From Gemmobacter caeruleus (GTDB taxonomy: Bacteria > Pseudomonadota > Alphaproteobacteria > Rhodobacterales > Rhodobacteraceae), in NCBI RefSeq assembly GCF_008271655.1, contig NZ_VKKX01000001.1, forward strand, positions 28,870-92,869: 64,000 bases of DNA, given 5' to 3'. The notes beneath the pieces were generated by a model that was not told where the DNA came from, did no database searches, and saw nothing but the letters and a program-made list of their open reading frames with translations. Below are positions 43,033 to 51,695 of the stretch, piece after piece. The position numbers and the translations under genes were made by a program. The stretch's first letter is position 1. Every line of letters begins with the position of its first letter.

Positions 43033-43053
43033 CACCCCGGCCCAACCGGGGTG
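43033..43053 (+). other. leader hairpin before inositol importer
   Basis: CACCCCGG-CCCAA-CCGGGGTG is a perfect 8-bp stem with a 5-base loop, about 160 bp before the binding-protein gene. There is no T-tract, so an mRNA stability or attenuation role is more likely than termination. Confidence 0.5.
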
Positions 43054-43214
43054 AAGGGGAGCCGGGTTCAGAGCCGGATCAGGGAGAAAAGACCGGCGCC
43101 AGCGCGGCAGCCGGATTGGATCTTGCTGCCTGAATTGGGTCTGACCGCAACATCAACCCGCCATGCGGGATGGTCCAGCCGCGATGAGGGCGGACCGCAA
43201 CGGAGGAGAAGACC

Positions 43215-44141
43215 ATGAAGAAATTCCTTTTGGCCACTGCGATGACTGCCCTCATGGGCACCGGCGCCTATGCCGAAACCATCGGTGTGGCGATGTCGCT
43301 GTTTGACGACAACTATCTCACCGTGCTCCGTCAGAACATCCAGCGCCATGCCGACGATCTCGGCGTGACCGTGCAGATGGAAGATGCGCAGGGCGACATC
43401 GCGCGCCAGCAATCGCAGATCGAGAACTTCGTCGCCGCGGGCGTTGACGGCATCATCGTCATGCTGGTCGATGCCGACTCGGGCAAGGCGATGTCGGACA
43501 TTGCCGCCAAGGCCGGTGTCCCGCTCGTGTTCGTCAACATGCTGCCCGCCAACATGGATGGCTTCCCGGAAAAGCAAGCCTGGGTTGGCTCGGATGAAGA
43601 GCAGGCCGGCAACCTCGAAGCGAGCGAAGTCTGCAAGCTCGTCGGCGGGCAGGGCGACACCGTCATCCTGATGGGTCAGCTCGGCACCACCGGCCAGCGC
43701 GGCCGCACCAAGGCCACCGAAGAAGTGCTGGCCTCGGACGCTTGCAAAGGCATGAACGTCCTCGACAAGCAGACCGCGAACTGGATGCGCACCCCCGCGC
43801 TCGACCTGATGACCAACTGGATGACCTCGGGCATCAAGCCCAAGGCCGTGATCGCCAACAATGACGAAATGGCGCTTGGTGCCATTCAGGCCCTGAAGGC
43901 GGCGGGCGTGTCGATGGATGACGTGGTGATCGGTGGTGTGGACGCCACGCAAGACGCCCTGGCCGCCATGAAGGCGGGCGATCTGGACGTCACCGTCTAT
44001 CAGTCGGCCAAGGGGCAGGGCGAAGGCTCGCTCGACACCGTGCTGAAAATCGCGAAGGGCGAAGCTTTCGAGCCGATGGTGCATGTGCCGTTCGAACTCG
44101 TGACGCCGGCGAACCTCGATCAGTACATGGCGAAGAACTGA
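43215..44141 (+). CDS. ibpA: inositol-type sugar ABC binding protein
   Basis: A 308-residue periplasmic binding protein of the ribose/inositol (type I) family. The signal peptide ends after AYA at about residue 20, and the mature part starts ETIGVAMSLFDDNYLTVLRQ. It shows VQMEDAQGDIARQQSQIENF, the ligand-loop text LANN-like IANNDEMALGAIQALKAAGV, and GGVDATQDALAAMKAGDLDV. The order binding protein, ATPase, permease and the surrounding iol genes point to inositol. The call rests mainly on context, since the family includes ribose, xylose and allose binders. Confidence 0.87.
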   Translation: MKKFLLATAMTALMGTGAYAETIGVAMSLFDDNYLTVLRQNIQRHADDLGVTVQMEDAQGDIARQQSQIENFVAAGVDGIIVMLVDADSGKAMSDIAAKAGVPLVFVNMLPANMDGFPEKQAWVGSDEEQAGNLEASEVCKLVGGQGDTVILMGQLGTTGQRGRTKATEEVLASDACKGMNVLDKQTANWMRTPALDLMTNWMTSGIKPKAVIANNDEMALGAIQALKAAGVSMDDVVIGGVDATQDALAAMKAGDLDVTVYQSAKGQGEGSLDTVLKIAKGEAFEPMVHVPFELVTPANLDQYMAKN

Positions 44142-44149
44142 TGAAAAAC

Positions 44150-44175
44150 GGTGCGGCGGCAAACCCCGCCGCACC
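44150..44175 (+). terminator. intra-operon hairpin after ibpA
   Basis: GGTGCGGCGG-N6-CCGCCGCACC is a perfect 10-bp stem starting nine bases after the ibpA stop. No T-tract. It probably raises ibpA expression relative to the ATPase gene. Confidence 0.6.
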
Positions 44176-44216
44176 GATTGCGGGCCGCGAAGCCCGAGAA
44201 AGCCGGGGAGGGGAAA

Positions 44217-45752
44217 ATGGTCACTGCGCGGACCCAGGAGGCAATCGAGCGTGTGAAGGCTGCGCTGCCGGATGCCGTTCTTGAAATCGAAGGTATCCGT
44301 AAGGAATTTCCTGGCGTGGTTGCGCTCGACAATGTGCAGTTTCGCCTTCGTCGCGGCACCGTTCACGCGCTTATGGGCGAGAATGGCGCCGGCAAATCCA
44401 CGCTGATGAAGATCATCGCGGGTATTTACACGCCCGACCGCGGCACCATCCGGCTGCGCGGCGAAGAGGTAAGGCTTGCTGGCCCGCTTGATGCGCTTGA
44501 GCGGGGCATTGCAATGATCCACCAGGAACTGGCGCTCATGCCGTTCATGACGGTGGCCGAAAACATCTGGATCCGCCGCGAGCCGCGCAACCCGTTCGGC
44601 ATTATCGACCATGCCGAGATGGCCGCCAAGACCCAGGCGCTCTTTGACCGGCTCAATATTCAGATCGACCCGCTGGCAGAGGTGCGCTTCCTGACCGTCG
44701 CACAGCGCCAGATGATCGAGATCGCCAAGGCGGTCAGCTACGAATCCGATGTGTTGATCATGGACGAACCCACCTCGGCGCTGACCGAGGCCGAGGTGGA
44801 GCATCTGTTCAAGATCATCCGCGATCTGCGCGCGCGCGGCATCGGCATTGTCTACATCACCCACAAGATGAACGAGCTGTTCGAGATCGCCGACGAGTTT
44901 TCGGTGTTCCGCGATGGCACCTATGTCGGCACCCATGCCAGCAGCGACGTGACCCGCGACGACATCATCCGCATGATGGTCGGCCGCGAGATCACCGACA
45001 TGTTCCCCAAGGAAGTGGCCGAGATCGGCGCGCCGGTGTTGCAGGTGGAAAAGCTCACCCTCAATGGCGTGTTCCACGACATTTCCTTTGAGGTGCGCGC
45101 AGGCGAGATCTTTGGCCTTGCCGGGCTCGTCGGCTCGGGGCGCTCGAACGTGGCGGAGGCGCTTTTTGGGGTGCGTCCGGCGACATCGGGCACGATCCGC
45201 ATCAATGGGCGCGAGGTCGATATGGCGTCGCCCGCCGTGGCCATGCGCGAAGGCATGGCCTTCCTCACCGAGGACCGCAAGGACACGGGCTGCTTCCTGC
45301 CGCTCACCGTGCGCGAAAACATGCAGATTGCGGCCCTGCACGACCAGCATGTCCGGCTGGGATTGGTGCAGCAGCGCGAGGTCGATGCGCGTTGCGCCGA
45401 GATGAAGGATGCCTTGCGTATCAAGACCCCCGACCTCGATGAGCGCATCGAGAACCTTTCGGGCGGCAACCAGCAAAAGGTGCTTCTGGCGCGCTGGCTG
45501 ATGACCAAGCCACGCATCCTCATTCTGGACGAACCGACGCGCGGTATCGACGTGGGCGCCAAAGCGGAAATTCACCGCCTGATTTCCAAGCTCGCCAAGG
45601 ATGGCGTGGCGGTGGTGATGATTTCGTCGGAACTGCCCGAGGTGCTCGGCATGTCGGACCGGATCATGGTGATGCACGAGGGGCATGCGACCGGCATTCT
45701 CGATCGGGCAGAGGCGGATCAGGTCAAAATCATGGAACTTGCGGCGCGCTGA
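44217..45752 (+). CDS. iatA: inositol-type sugar ABC ATPase (two nucleotide domains)
   Basis: A 511-residue double ATPase of the RbsA/MglA class. The first site has [40 protein letters not shown] and [14 protein letters not shown]. The second has [40 protein letters not shown] and [20 protein letters not shown]. The GGGGAGGGGAAA before the ATG fixes the start; an earlier in-frame start lies within the hairpin. It works with the next gene, the permease. Confidence 0.92.
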   Translation: MVTARTQEAIERVKAALPDAVLEIEGIRKEFPGVVALDNVQFRLRRGTVHALMGENGAGKSTLMKIIAGIYTPDRGTIRLRGEEVRLAGPLDALERGIAMIHQELALMPFMTVAENIWIRREPRNPFGIIDHAEMAAKTQALFDRLNIQIDPLAEVRFLTVAQRQMIEIAKAVSYESDVLIMDEPTSALTEAEVEHLFKIIRDLRARGIGIVYITHKMNELFEIADEFSVFRDGTYVGTHASSDVTRDDIIRMMVGREITDMFPKEVAEIGAPVLQVEKLTLNGVFHDISFEVRAGEIFGLAGLVGSGRSNVAEALFGVRPATSGTIRINGREVDMASPAVAMREGMAFLTEDRKDTGCFLPLTVRENMQIAALHDQHVRLGLVQQREVDARCAEMKDALRIKTPDLDERIENLSGGNQQKVLLARWLMTKPRILILDEPTRGIDVGAKAEIHRLISKLAKDGVAVVMISSELPEVLGMSDRIMVMHEGHATGILDRAEADQVKIMELAAR

Positions 45753-45797
45753 GCGCTGTCGCCAGGCGTGTGAACGGCGCGCCAGAGGGAGGAAGAA

Positions 45798-46811
45798 ATG
45801 TCGAATCTGGATGTAATCGAACCAATGGCAAAGACCCGGCGGCGTTTGCCGCAGGAGCTGAACATTCTCTCGGTGCTGATCGGTGTGGCGCTGGTCTTCG
45901 AGGTGCTGGGCTGGATCGTGCAGGGGCAGAGCTTTCTGGCCAACTCGCAGCGTTTGACAATCATGATCCTTCAGGTTGCGGTGATCGGCATCATCGCCGT
46001 CGGGGTGACACAGGTGATCATCACCGGCGGCATCGACCTCAGCTCGGGCTCGGTCGTGGCGATGACGGCGATGATCACCATGAGCTTTGCCCAGACGAGC
46101 GATTTTGCCCGCGCGATCTATCCGAACCTGACCGACATGCCCGTGATCGTGCCGCTGTTCATCGGTCTGACACTCGGCCTGGCTGCCGGTGCCGTGAACG
46201 GAGTGCTGATTTCAAAGACCGGCATTCCTCCCTTCATTGCCACGCTCGGCATGATGGTGGCGGCGCGGGGCGTGGCGAAATGGTATTCCAATGGCCAGCC
46301 GGTTTCGTTCCCGACCAAAAGCTTTGCGGCGATTGGCAGCGGCGCCTGGCCGGTGGTGATCTTCCTCTGCGTCGCGGCTTTCTTTCACTTTGCGCTGCGC
46401 TACACGCGCTACGGCAAATTCACCTATGCGATTGGCGCCAACCCGCAGGCCGCGCGTGTTTCCGGTATCAACGTGCAGCGTCACCTGATCAAGGTTTACG
46501 CTGTGGCCGGGCTGCTTTCGGGCCTTGCCGGGATTGTGACCTGCGCGCGGGCCGGCACGGCGCAAGCGGGCATGGGCATCATGTACGAGCTTGACGCGAT
46601 CACCGCAGCCGTGATCGGCGGCACCTCGCTCTCGGGTGGTCAGGGGCGCATTTTCGGCACGGTGATCGGCACCGTCATTCTGGGTCTGATGATGTCGGGT
46701 TTCACGTTCCTGCGTATCGACGCCTACTATCAGGAGATGGTGAAAGGCGGGGTGATCGTGGCCGCCGTTGTGGCCGACAATTATCGCGCCCGCAAACGCT
46801 CCAAGGCCTGA
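45798..46811 (+). CDS. iatP: inositol-type sugar ABC permease
   Basis: A 337-residue permease of the RbsC family with eight to ten helices. It shows VTQVIITGGIDLSSGSVVAM, IPPFIATLGMMVAARGVAKW and YAIGANPQAARVSGINVQRH, all standard RbsC blocks, and ITAAVIGGTSLSGGQGRIFG near the C-terminus. AGAGGGAGGAAGAA precedes the ATG. It is the last gene of the importer operon, since a strong terminator follows. Confidence 0.93.
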   Translation: MSNLDVIEPMAKTRRRLPQELNILSVLIGVALVFEVLGWIVQGQSFLANSQRLTIMILQVAVIGIIAVGVTQVIITGGIDLSSGSVVAMTAMITMSFAQTSDFARAIYPNLTDMPVIVPLFIGLTLGLAAGAVNGVLISKTGIPPFIATLGMMVAARGVAKWYSNGQPVSFPTKSFAAIGSGAWPVVIFLCVAAFFHFALRYTRYGKFTYAIGANPQAARVSGINVQRHLIKVYAVAGLLSGLAGIVTCARAGTAQAGMGIMYELDAITAAVIGGTSLSGGQGRIFGTVIGTVILGLMMSGFTFLRIDAYYQEMVKGGVIVAAVVADNYRARKRSKA

Positions 46812-46828
46812 AATCACTACCTCCCCAC

Positions 46829-46857
46829 TTCCGCCCCTTTCGGGGCGGAATTTTTTT
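46829..46857 (+). terminator. rho-independent terminator after inositol importer
   Basis: TTCCGCCCC-TTTC-GGGGCGGAA followed by seven T residues. A textbook intrinsic terminator 17 bp after the permease stop. It overlaps the upstream region of the next gene, which may therefore need its own promoter or read-through. Confidence 0.92.
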
Positions 46858-46866
46858 GCAGCAACC

Positions 46867-47631
46867 ATGCCCGACCAGATCCTGACCTCGCCTCCTCTGC
46901 TTGCATTGTGCTGCCTTGCCGTCGTTCTGGTGGGGCTGTCGAAAGGCGGGTTTGGAGGCATGAGCCTGATGGGCGTGCCGATCCTTGCGCTCGCCATGCC
47001 GCCGATGACGGCAGCGGCGCTCTTGCTGCCTGTTCTGGTGGTGATGGATGCCATGGGGGTTTGGGCCTGGCGGCGCCATGTTGACAAGCCGCTTCTGCGG
47101 CTGATGTTGCCGCCCGCGCTTCTGGGCATAGGCTTTGGCTGGCTGACCGCCGAGATGGTGTCCGACGCGATGGTGACGCTTATCGTGGGGGTCGTATCGC
47201 TCGCTTTCGTCGCCTGGGTGCTTTGGCGACGCTGGGTGCGGCTCAGCCAGGGGGGGCGGGCGCGGCCATGGTTCGGGCGGCTCTGCGGGATGGTCGCGGG
47301 CTATACCAGCTTTGTCGCGCATGCCGGCGCACCGCCCTTGCAGATCTACCTCATGCCGCGCGGCCTTGACCCAAAGCGTTTCACGGGAACGTCGGTCGTT
47401 TTCTTCGCGGTGACCAACATCGTCAAACTGGTGCCCTATGCCGCGCTCGGCGGATTTGACAGGCAGATCCTGCTGCTCTCGGCCGCGCTCCTGCCGCTGG
47501 CGGTTGGTTCCACCTGGGCGGGGGCGCAACTCGTGCGGCGGATGCGTGCCGAGATGTTCTACCCTTTCACCTATGCCTCGATCGCCCTGGTCGGTGCAAA
47601 GCTGATCTGGGATGGTCTCGCCGGCCTCTGA
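46867..47631 (+). CDS. TauE/SafE family membrane protein
   Basis: A 254-residue membrane protein with about eight helices of the sulfite exporter TauE/SafE family (DUF81). VVLVGLSKGGFGGMSLMGVP is the first-repeat signature, and GYTSFVAHAGAPPLQIYLMP is the second. The ATG of MPDQILTSPP is used because the longer frame covers the terminator. Family members move organosulfur anions or other organic acids. Between the importer and the regulator of an inositol region it might carry a pathway product, by inference only. Confidence 0.82.
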   Translation: MPDQILTSPPLLALCCLAVVLVGLSKGGFGGMSLMGVPILALAMPPMTAAALLLPVLVVMDAMGVWAWRRHVDKPLLRLMLPPALLGIGFGWLTAEMVSDAMVTLIVGVVSLAFVAWVLWRRWVRLSQGGRARPWFGRLCGMVAGYTSFVAHAGAPPLQIYLMPRGLDPKRFTGTSVVFFAVTNIVKLVPYAALGGFDRQILLLSAALLPLAVGSTWAGAQLVRRMRAEMFYPFTYASIALVGAKLIWDGLAGL

Positions 47632-47636
47632 CGGCC

Positions 47637-48509
47637 TCAGAGGCCGGTGACAGTGGGGATCCGCGGTGTGTCGGTATCGTTTTGCACCCGCGCGGCCACT
47701 GCCACCGTCAGCGCCTGCGCAAGGCACATCGGCGCGGCGAGAGAGCGCGAAAAGGTGTAATCATGCTCAGGCACCGCAAACAGCACGCGCGCCGATTTGG
47801 TCAGCGGAGAAAGGGTGCTGTCCGAGATTGCCACGATAGGGATGCCTGCCTCGCCCGCCGCTTCGACGATGTTCACCACTTCGGTGGCATAAAAGCGGAA
47901 TGAAATGGCGATCAAGACATCGTCAGTGCGCATGTTGCGCGCCATGTGAGTGGCAAGCCCGCCGCCCGGATCAAGCAGCACGCAGCGCTTGCCGAGCATG
48001 GTGAGTATATAGCGCAACAGGTCCGCCACCGGCGCTGAGCGCAGCTGACCGATGATGTAAACCGTCTGCGCCCCGTCGATCAGATCGGCCGCCGTGCCCA
48101 GATCGGCGGGGCTGATGCGTTCGAGCATGTCTTGCAGCGAGGCAATGTCGCGCACCACCAGTTCGCGCAGAAAGCCGTATTCAGAACGGTCTTCGCGCTT
48201 GCTCAGCTCGCTGTCGAGCGCGCGGCGGCGTGCCTCAAAGCCCGGCGCGGCGGTGGCCAGGCGCTTTTGAAACAGCGCCTGCAATTCCTTGAAGCCGTTG
48301 TAGCCCAGTGCCTGCGCAAAGCGCACGAAGCTCGACGCATGGATGCCACAGCGCTCGGCGATCGAGTTGACCGAATTGACCGCAACCTCATTGGGGTTTT
48401 GCGTGAGATAGACCGAAATCCGTTGATAGGTCTTGCTCATCTGATCGTAGCGCTCGTGAATGAGCCGGATCAGTTCCTCATAGGTCTCGGGCGTGTTTGT
48501 CGTTTCCAC
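47637..48509 (-). CDS. iolR: RpiR-family regulator of the inositol region (IolR-like)
   Basis: A 290-residue regulator with an N-terminal HTH_6 (NPNEVAVNSVNSIAERCGIH and ASSFVRFAQALGYNGFKELQ) and a SIS sugar-phosphate-isomerase-fold domain at about 125-260 (AQTVYIIGQLRSAPVADLLR, DVLIAISFRFYATEVVNIVE and IPIVAISDSTLSPL). The GTG start is chosen because GGGGGGAAACCA precedes it and the longer frame covers the operator. In Sinorhizobium, inositol genes are repressed by a protein of this family. Its own promoter carries the shared palindrome. Confidence 0.87.
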   Translation of the reverse strand: METTNTPETYEELIRLIHERYDQMSKTYQRISVYLTQNPNEVAVNSVNSIAERCGIHASSFVRFAQALGYNGFKELQALFQKRLATAAPGFEARRRALDSELSKREDRSEYGFLRELVVRDIASLQDMLERISPADLGTAADLIDGAQTVYIIGQLRSAPVADLLRYILTMLGKRCVLLDPGGGLATHMARNMRTDDVLIAISFRFYATEVVNIVEAAGEAGIPIVAISDSTLSPLTKSARVLFAVPEHDYTFSRSLAAPMCLAQALTVAVAARVQNDTDTPRIPTVTGL

Positions 48510-48584
48510 TGGTTTCCCCCCGTTTCGAAGCTCTGGCGCCGCGCAGACCCTCTGCCCGAAACTCTGCAATCGCGCCAAGAGTTT

Positions 48585-48600
48585 TGCAATGTTTGTTGCG
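48585..48600. promoter_or_regulatory. RpiR-type operator at the regulator promoter
   Basis: TGCAATGTTTGTTGCG matches the TGCAA-N6-TTGCA pattern with one base off at the end. It sits 76 bp before the regulator start, implying autoregulation. Another TGCAAT half-site lies at about 48565. Confidence 0.6.
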
Positions 48601-48769
48601 GGCTGTTCTGACGACATTTCCTCATGGGTCTGGCGCAAAAAGATGTGGCGCCCAGGAGGGAGGCCTGGGCGCCGGGAGGAAGGACAGCACGCTGTCCGAC
48701 ATCACTGCCAAACGATAGGGGCGTCTGGCAGCCTTGCCGGGCCGTGGAGAGGGCACCGGCAATCCTGTG
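48601..48769. other. intergenic region, nothing recognised
   Basis: About 170 bp between the regulator promoter and the stop of a dehydrogenase gene transcribed the same way. No terminator hairpin with a T-tract was seen. Confidence 0.4.
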
Positions 48770-49894
48770 TCACGCTGGCACGCCGAGCCAGCTACGCTCG
48801 CGCGAAGAGCGCTGAATGGTTTCCACAAGGGTTTGAATGCGCAACCCGGCGCGAAAGTTGAACGGTTCGGGTGCTTCCCCGGCAATGGCGGCCACATAGC
48901 CCGCCACTTCGATGGCCTTGAGATCGTTGAAGCCAAGCTGATGGCCGGGAGCCACACAAAAACGGCCATAGGGCGGGTGATCCGGCGCGGCCTCGATCCG
49001 GCGAAAGCCCCGGCGGCCCGGCGCATCGGCGGTCGCGTAGAAATGCAACTCGTTGAACCGCTCCTGCGAGAACGCAAGCGCCCCTTTGGTGCCGTAAACC
49101 TCGAAATCATGCTGCATCTTGCGCCCGGTGGCGATCCAGTTGCCCTCGATCGAGCCTTGGGCGCCGTTGGCGAACCGCACGAAAGCGCGGCCCACGTCAT
49201 CCACCTCGACCGCGCGGATGCCACCCTTGCCGTCCGGGCGTTCGGCGATCATCGTGACGCAATCGCCCATCACCTCGGTGATCGGGCCGAGCAGCATTTC
49301 CGCCGTGGCAAGAGCATGGCTGCCAATGTCGGCCAAAGCGCCGCCCCCCGCCGGATCATGGCGGAACGTGAAGGGGCCCGCAGCATCGGCCATGTAATCT
49401 TCCGCATGCAGACCACGATAGCCACGAATTTCGCCCAGTTCCCCGGCCGCGATCATCTCTTTGGCAAGCTTCAGCATTGGATTGCACAGGTAGTTGAACC
49501 CGACCTGGGTTTTCACGCCCTTGGCCTCGGCCGCTTCTGCCATCTCGCGGGCATCCGCAGCCAGGGGGGCCAGGGGCTTCTCACAATAGACGTGCTTTCC
49601 CGCGGCAATGGCGGCCAGCGCCATTTCCTTGTGAAGCGCGTTCGGGGCGGTGATGTCCACCACGTCGATCTCGGGATCTTCGATCACGCGCCGCCAGTCT
49701 GCTGTCGCATGCGCAAAGCCGAAATCCGCCGCCGCACGATGAGCCGCCGCTTCGGTCACATCGGCAACCGTGTGCAGTTCCAGCTGCATCGGCAGGTCAA
49801 AGACCTTGGGCGCCGAGGCAAAGCCGAACACATGTGCCTTGCCCATGAAACCGGTGCCGATGAGGCCGATGCGCAGTTTGGGTTTTTGTGCCAT
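48770..49894 (-). CDS. Gfo/Idh/MocA-family oxidoreductase
   Basis: A 374-residue dehydrogenase. The nucleotide-binding turn is LRIGLIGTGFMGKAHVFGFA, the EKP motif is HVYCEKPLAPLAADAREMAE, and the catalytic region is GGALADIGSHALATAEMLLG. It differs from both IolG and the 394-residue protein, so the regulon has at least three subtypes of this family. The start MAQKPKLRIGL follows the hydroxyacid dehydrogenase gene by 13 bp and is the last of a five-gene leftward operon starting at iolG. A scyllo-inositol or glucose/inosose-type substrate is probable. Confidence 0.87.
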   Translation of the reverse strand: MAQKPKLRIGLIGTGFMGKAHVFGFASAPKVFDLPMQLELHTVADVTEAAAHRAAADFGFAHATADWRRVIEDPEIDVVDITAPNALHKEMALAAIAAGKHVYCEKPLAPLAADAREMAEAAEAKGVKTQVGFNYLCNPMLKLAKEMIAAGELGEIRGYRGLHAEDYMADAAGPFTFRHDPAGGGALADIGSHALATAEMLLGPITEVMGDCVTMIAERPDGKGGIRAVEVDDVGRAFVRFANGAQGSIEGNWIATGRKMQHDFEVYGTKGALAFSQERFNELHFYATADAPGRRGFRRIEAAPDHPPYGRFCVAPGHQLGFNDLKAIEVAGYVAAIAGEAPEPFNFRAGLRIQTLVETIQRSSRERSWLGVPA

Positions 49895-49907
49895 TGTATT
49901 GTCCCGT

Positions 49908-50879
49908 TCAGGCCAGGGCCGTGGCGCGATTGACCACAAGGTCGGGGTCAATGCTGCCATCGAGATAAGCGAGTGCGTTTTCAATGGATGAGATTGCCAT
50001 GCGCTCGCCACACTCGGCGGTCAGACCCGCGATATGGGGCGAAAGCAGCGCGGTGTCCTGGGCCGCGAGCGGCGATTGGCCATCCGGTGGCTCAATGTCG
50101 AAGACATCCAGCCCCGCAGCGCCAACCTGGCCCGATGCCAGGGCCGCCGCCAGCGCGGTCTCGTCCACCACACCGCCCCGGGCGGTGTTTGAAAGGATCA
50201 CGCCCCGTTTCATGACGGCGAATTCGGCGGCCCCGATCGCAGCTTTGTCGCCACGCGGAATATGGACGGATATGCAATCGGCCCAGGCCAGCCCTTCATG
50301 CAAATCCAGCGCCGGCGCGACCTCGCCCGCTGGCCAGCCCTTTTGCGCCAGGAACGGATCGTAGGCGCGCACCTCCATCTGGAAGCCCGACGCCATGCGC
50401 GCCAGATGCCGACCAATGCGACCATACCCCAAAATGAGCAGGCGCTTGCCCGAGATTTCCTGTTGTTCCAGCTTGTTGCGCCAGTTCCAGTTTCCAGGCT
50501 CACGGACGGCACGATCCGCGCGCAAGACCCGCTTTGCACAAGCAAGAAGGTGCATCATGGCGTGTTCGGCGACAGAAACGGAATTGACGTCACCCACGAT
50601 GGTCAGGCCGATTCCGCGCGCATTGAGCGCCGCAAGATCGACGGAATCGTAGCCGACCCCGTGCCGGGACACGACCTTCAGGCGTTCGGCCAGACCGATG
50701 GTCGCAGCCGAGAGCGGTTGCGTGCGGATGACAATCGCATCGGCGCGGTGGACAAGAGGCGCATAGGAGGGTTCCGAAACCTCCTCGACATAATCCACGG
50801 TGATGCCGCGGGCGGGGAGCGTTTTCAGCAGGGCCTCGCCCGCAGGGTGGAGCTTACCGGCAACCAGAAGATGTGCCAT
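49908..50879 (-). CDS. D-2-hydroxyacid dehydrogenase
   Basis: A 323-residue NAD-dependent dehydrogenase of the SerA/phosphoglycerate dehydrogenase family. The Rossmann turn is LLILGYGRIGRHLARMASGF. The catalytic Arg is in VILSNTARGGVVDE, the Glu in GLDVFDIEPPDG and the His in LLSPHIAGLTAECGE. Its ATG overlaps the aldolase stop (TGATG), so it is coupled to the HpaI-type aldolase and probably reduces or oxidises an aldolase substrate or product such as a 2-oxo acid. Confidence 0.9.
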   Translation of the reverse strand: MAHLLVAGKLHPAGEALLKTLPARGITVDYVEEVSEPSYAPLVHRADAIVIRTQPLSAATIGLAERLKVVSRHGVGYDSVDLAALNARGIGLTIVGDVNSVSVAEHAMMHLLACAKRVLRADRAVREPGNWNWRNKLEQQEISGKRLLILGYGRIGRHLARMASGFQMEVRAYDPFLAQKGWPAGEVAPALDLHEGLAWADCISVHIPRGDKAAIGAAEFAVMKRGVILSNTARGGVVDETALAAALASGQVGAAGLDVFDIEPPDGQSPLAAQDTALLSPHIAGLTAECGERMAISSIENALAYLDGSIDPDLVVNRATALA

Positions 50880-51685
50880 CAATATTCCCCCGTGGTCGCG
50901 GCTTTCACATGGTCCCCCACCAGCTTGCGCCAGCTCGCAACCGACGCCCCCGCCGCCGCCGCCAAAAGCCGCGAGTCGCCGGAAACGGTGGTCAGATCAA
51001 AGCCCCAGCCAATAGCGCGCGCGGCGTAATCCGGCGTGCCGCAATGCAGGCAGGCGCGGATGCCATTTCGGGCGCAAACCGCCTGAATATGGCGGACCAT
51101 CTCGATCATCTCGGGTTCTTCGCGGTCAAATCCGGGGGCAAGGCGGCCGTCTTGCGTGCCGAGCGTCAGGTCCGCCGGACCGATATAGATGCCGTCCAGG
51201 CCGGGGGTGGCGGCGATGGCCTCAAGGTTTTCCACACCGGCCTTGGTTTCGATCATCGCCAGCGCCAGAACCTGATCGTTGGCCGCGGTGCCATAGCTGC
51301 CATAGGCAAAGGTGGCGCGGGTGGGGCCAAAGCTGCGCTGACCATGTGGCGGGTAACGCATGAAGCTGACGAATTCCGCCGCCTCTTCCGCCGAATTGAT
51401 CATCGGGCAGATGATCCCCATTGCCCCGGCATCAAGCGCCTTCATCACGATGCCGGGCTCGCGCCACGGCACCCGCGCCATCGGCACCACGCCCGAGCCT
51501 CGCATGACCTGGAACATCGGCAGGACCGAACTGTAGTCCAGCGCGCCGTGCTGGATGTCGATGGTGATGCTGTCATAGCCCTGAGCGGCCATGATCTCGG
51601 CGGTGAAGGCATTGCCGATGGAAAGCCAGCCGTTCAGCGCGGGGCGACCCTCGGCCCAGATTTTCTTGAGCTTGTTTTCAAACAT
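50879..51685 (-). CDS. HpcH/HpaI-family class II aldolase
   Basis: A 268-residue metal-dependent aldolase that cleaves 2-oxo-4-hydroxy acids to pyruvate and an aldehyde. Family blocks are NGWLSIGNAFTAEIMAAQGY, ITIDIQHGALDY with the catalytic His, MARVPWREPGIVMKALDAGA, MGIICPMINSAEEA, MIETKAGVENLEAI and LDGIYIGPADLTLG. The start MFENKLKKIWAEGRP is chosen; the upstream frame is antisense-like text over the neighbouring gene. It lies between the semialdehyde dehydrogenase and the hydroxyacid dehydrogenase, suggesting that its aldehyde product goes to the former. Confidence 0.9.
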   Translation of the reverse strand: MFENKLKKIWAEGRPALNGWLSIGNAFTAEIMAAQGYDSITIDIQHGALDYSSVLPMFQVMRGSGVVPMARVPWREPGIVMKALDAGAMGIICPMINSAEEAAEFVSFMRYPPHGQRSFGPTRATFAYGSYGTAANDQVLALAMIETKAGVENLEAIAATPGLDGIYIGPADLTLGTQDGRLAPGFDREEPEMIEMVRHIQAVCARNGIRACLHCGTPDYAARAIGWGFDLTTVSGDSRLLAAAAGASVASWRKLVGDHVKAATTGEY

Positions 51686-51695
51686 GGCCGCCCCC

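Larger units (their letters stand above)
42885..43214. promoter_or_regulatory. divergent control region of inositol importer
   Basis: A 330-bp gap. The left part is A/T rich and packed with TGCAAT half-sites (42905-42980), holding the operator listed separately. The right part has a hairpin at 43033-43053 and is otherwise featureless until AACGGAGGAGAAGACC before the binding-protein ATG. Confidence 0.6.

Noticed and set aside
43068..45686. 872-codon minus-strand frame opposite ibpA and iatA
   Set aside because: His/Asp/Arg-rich shadow frame; the plus strand has complete Walker motifs and a signal peptide.
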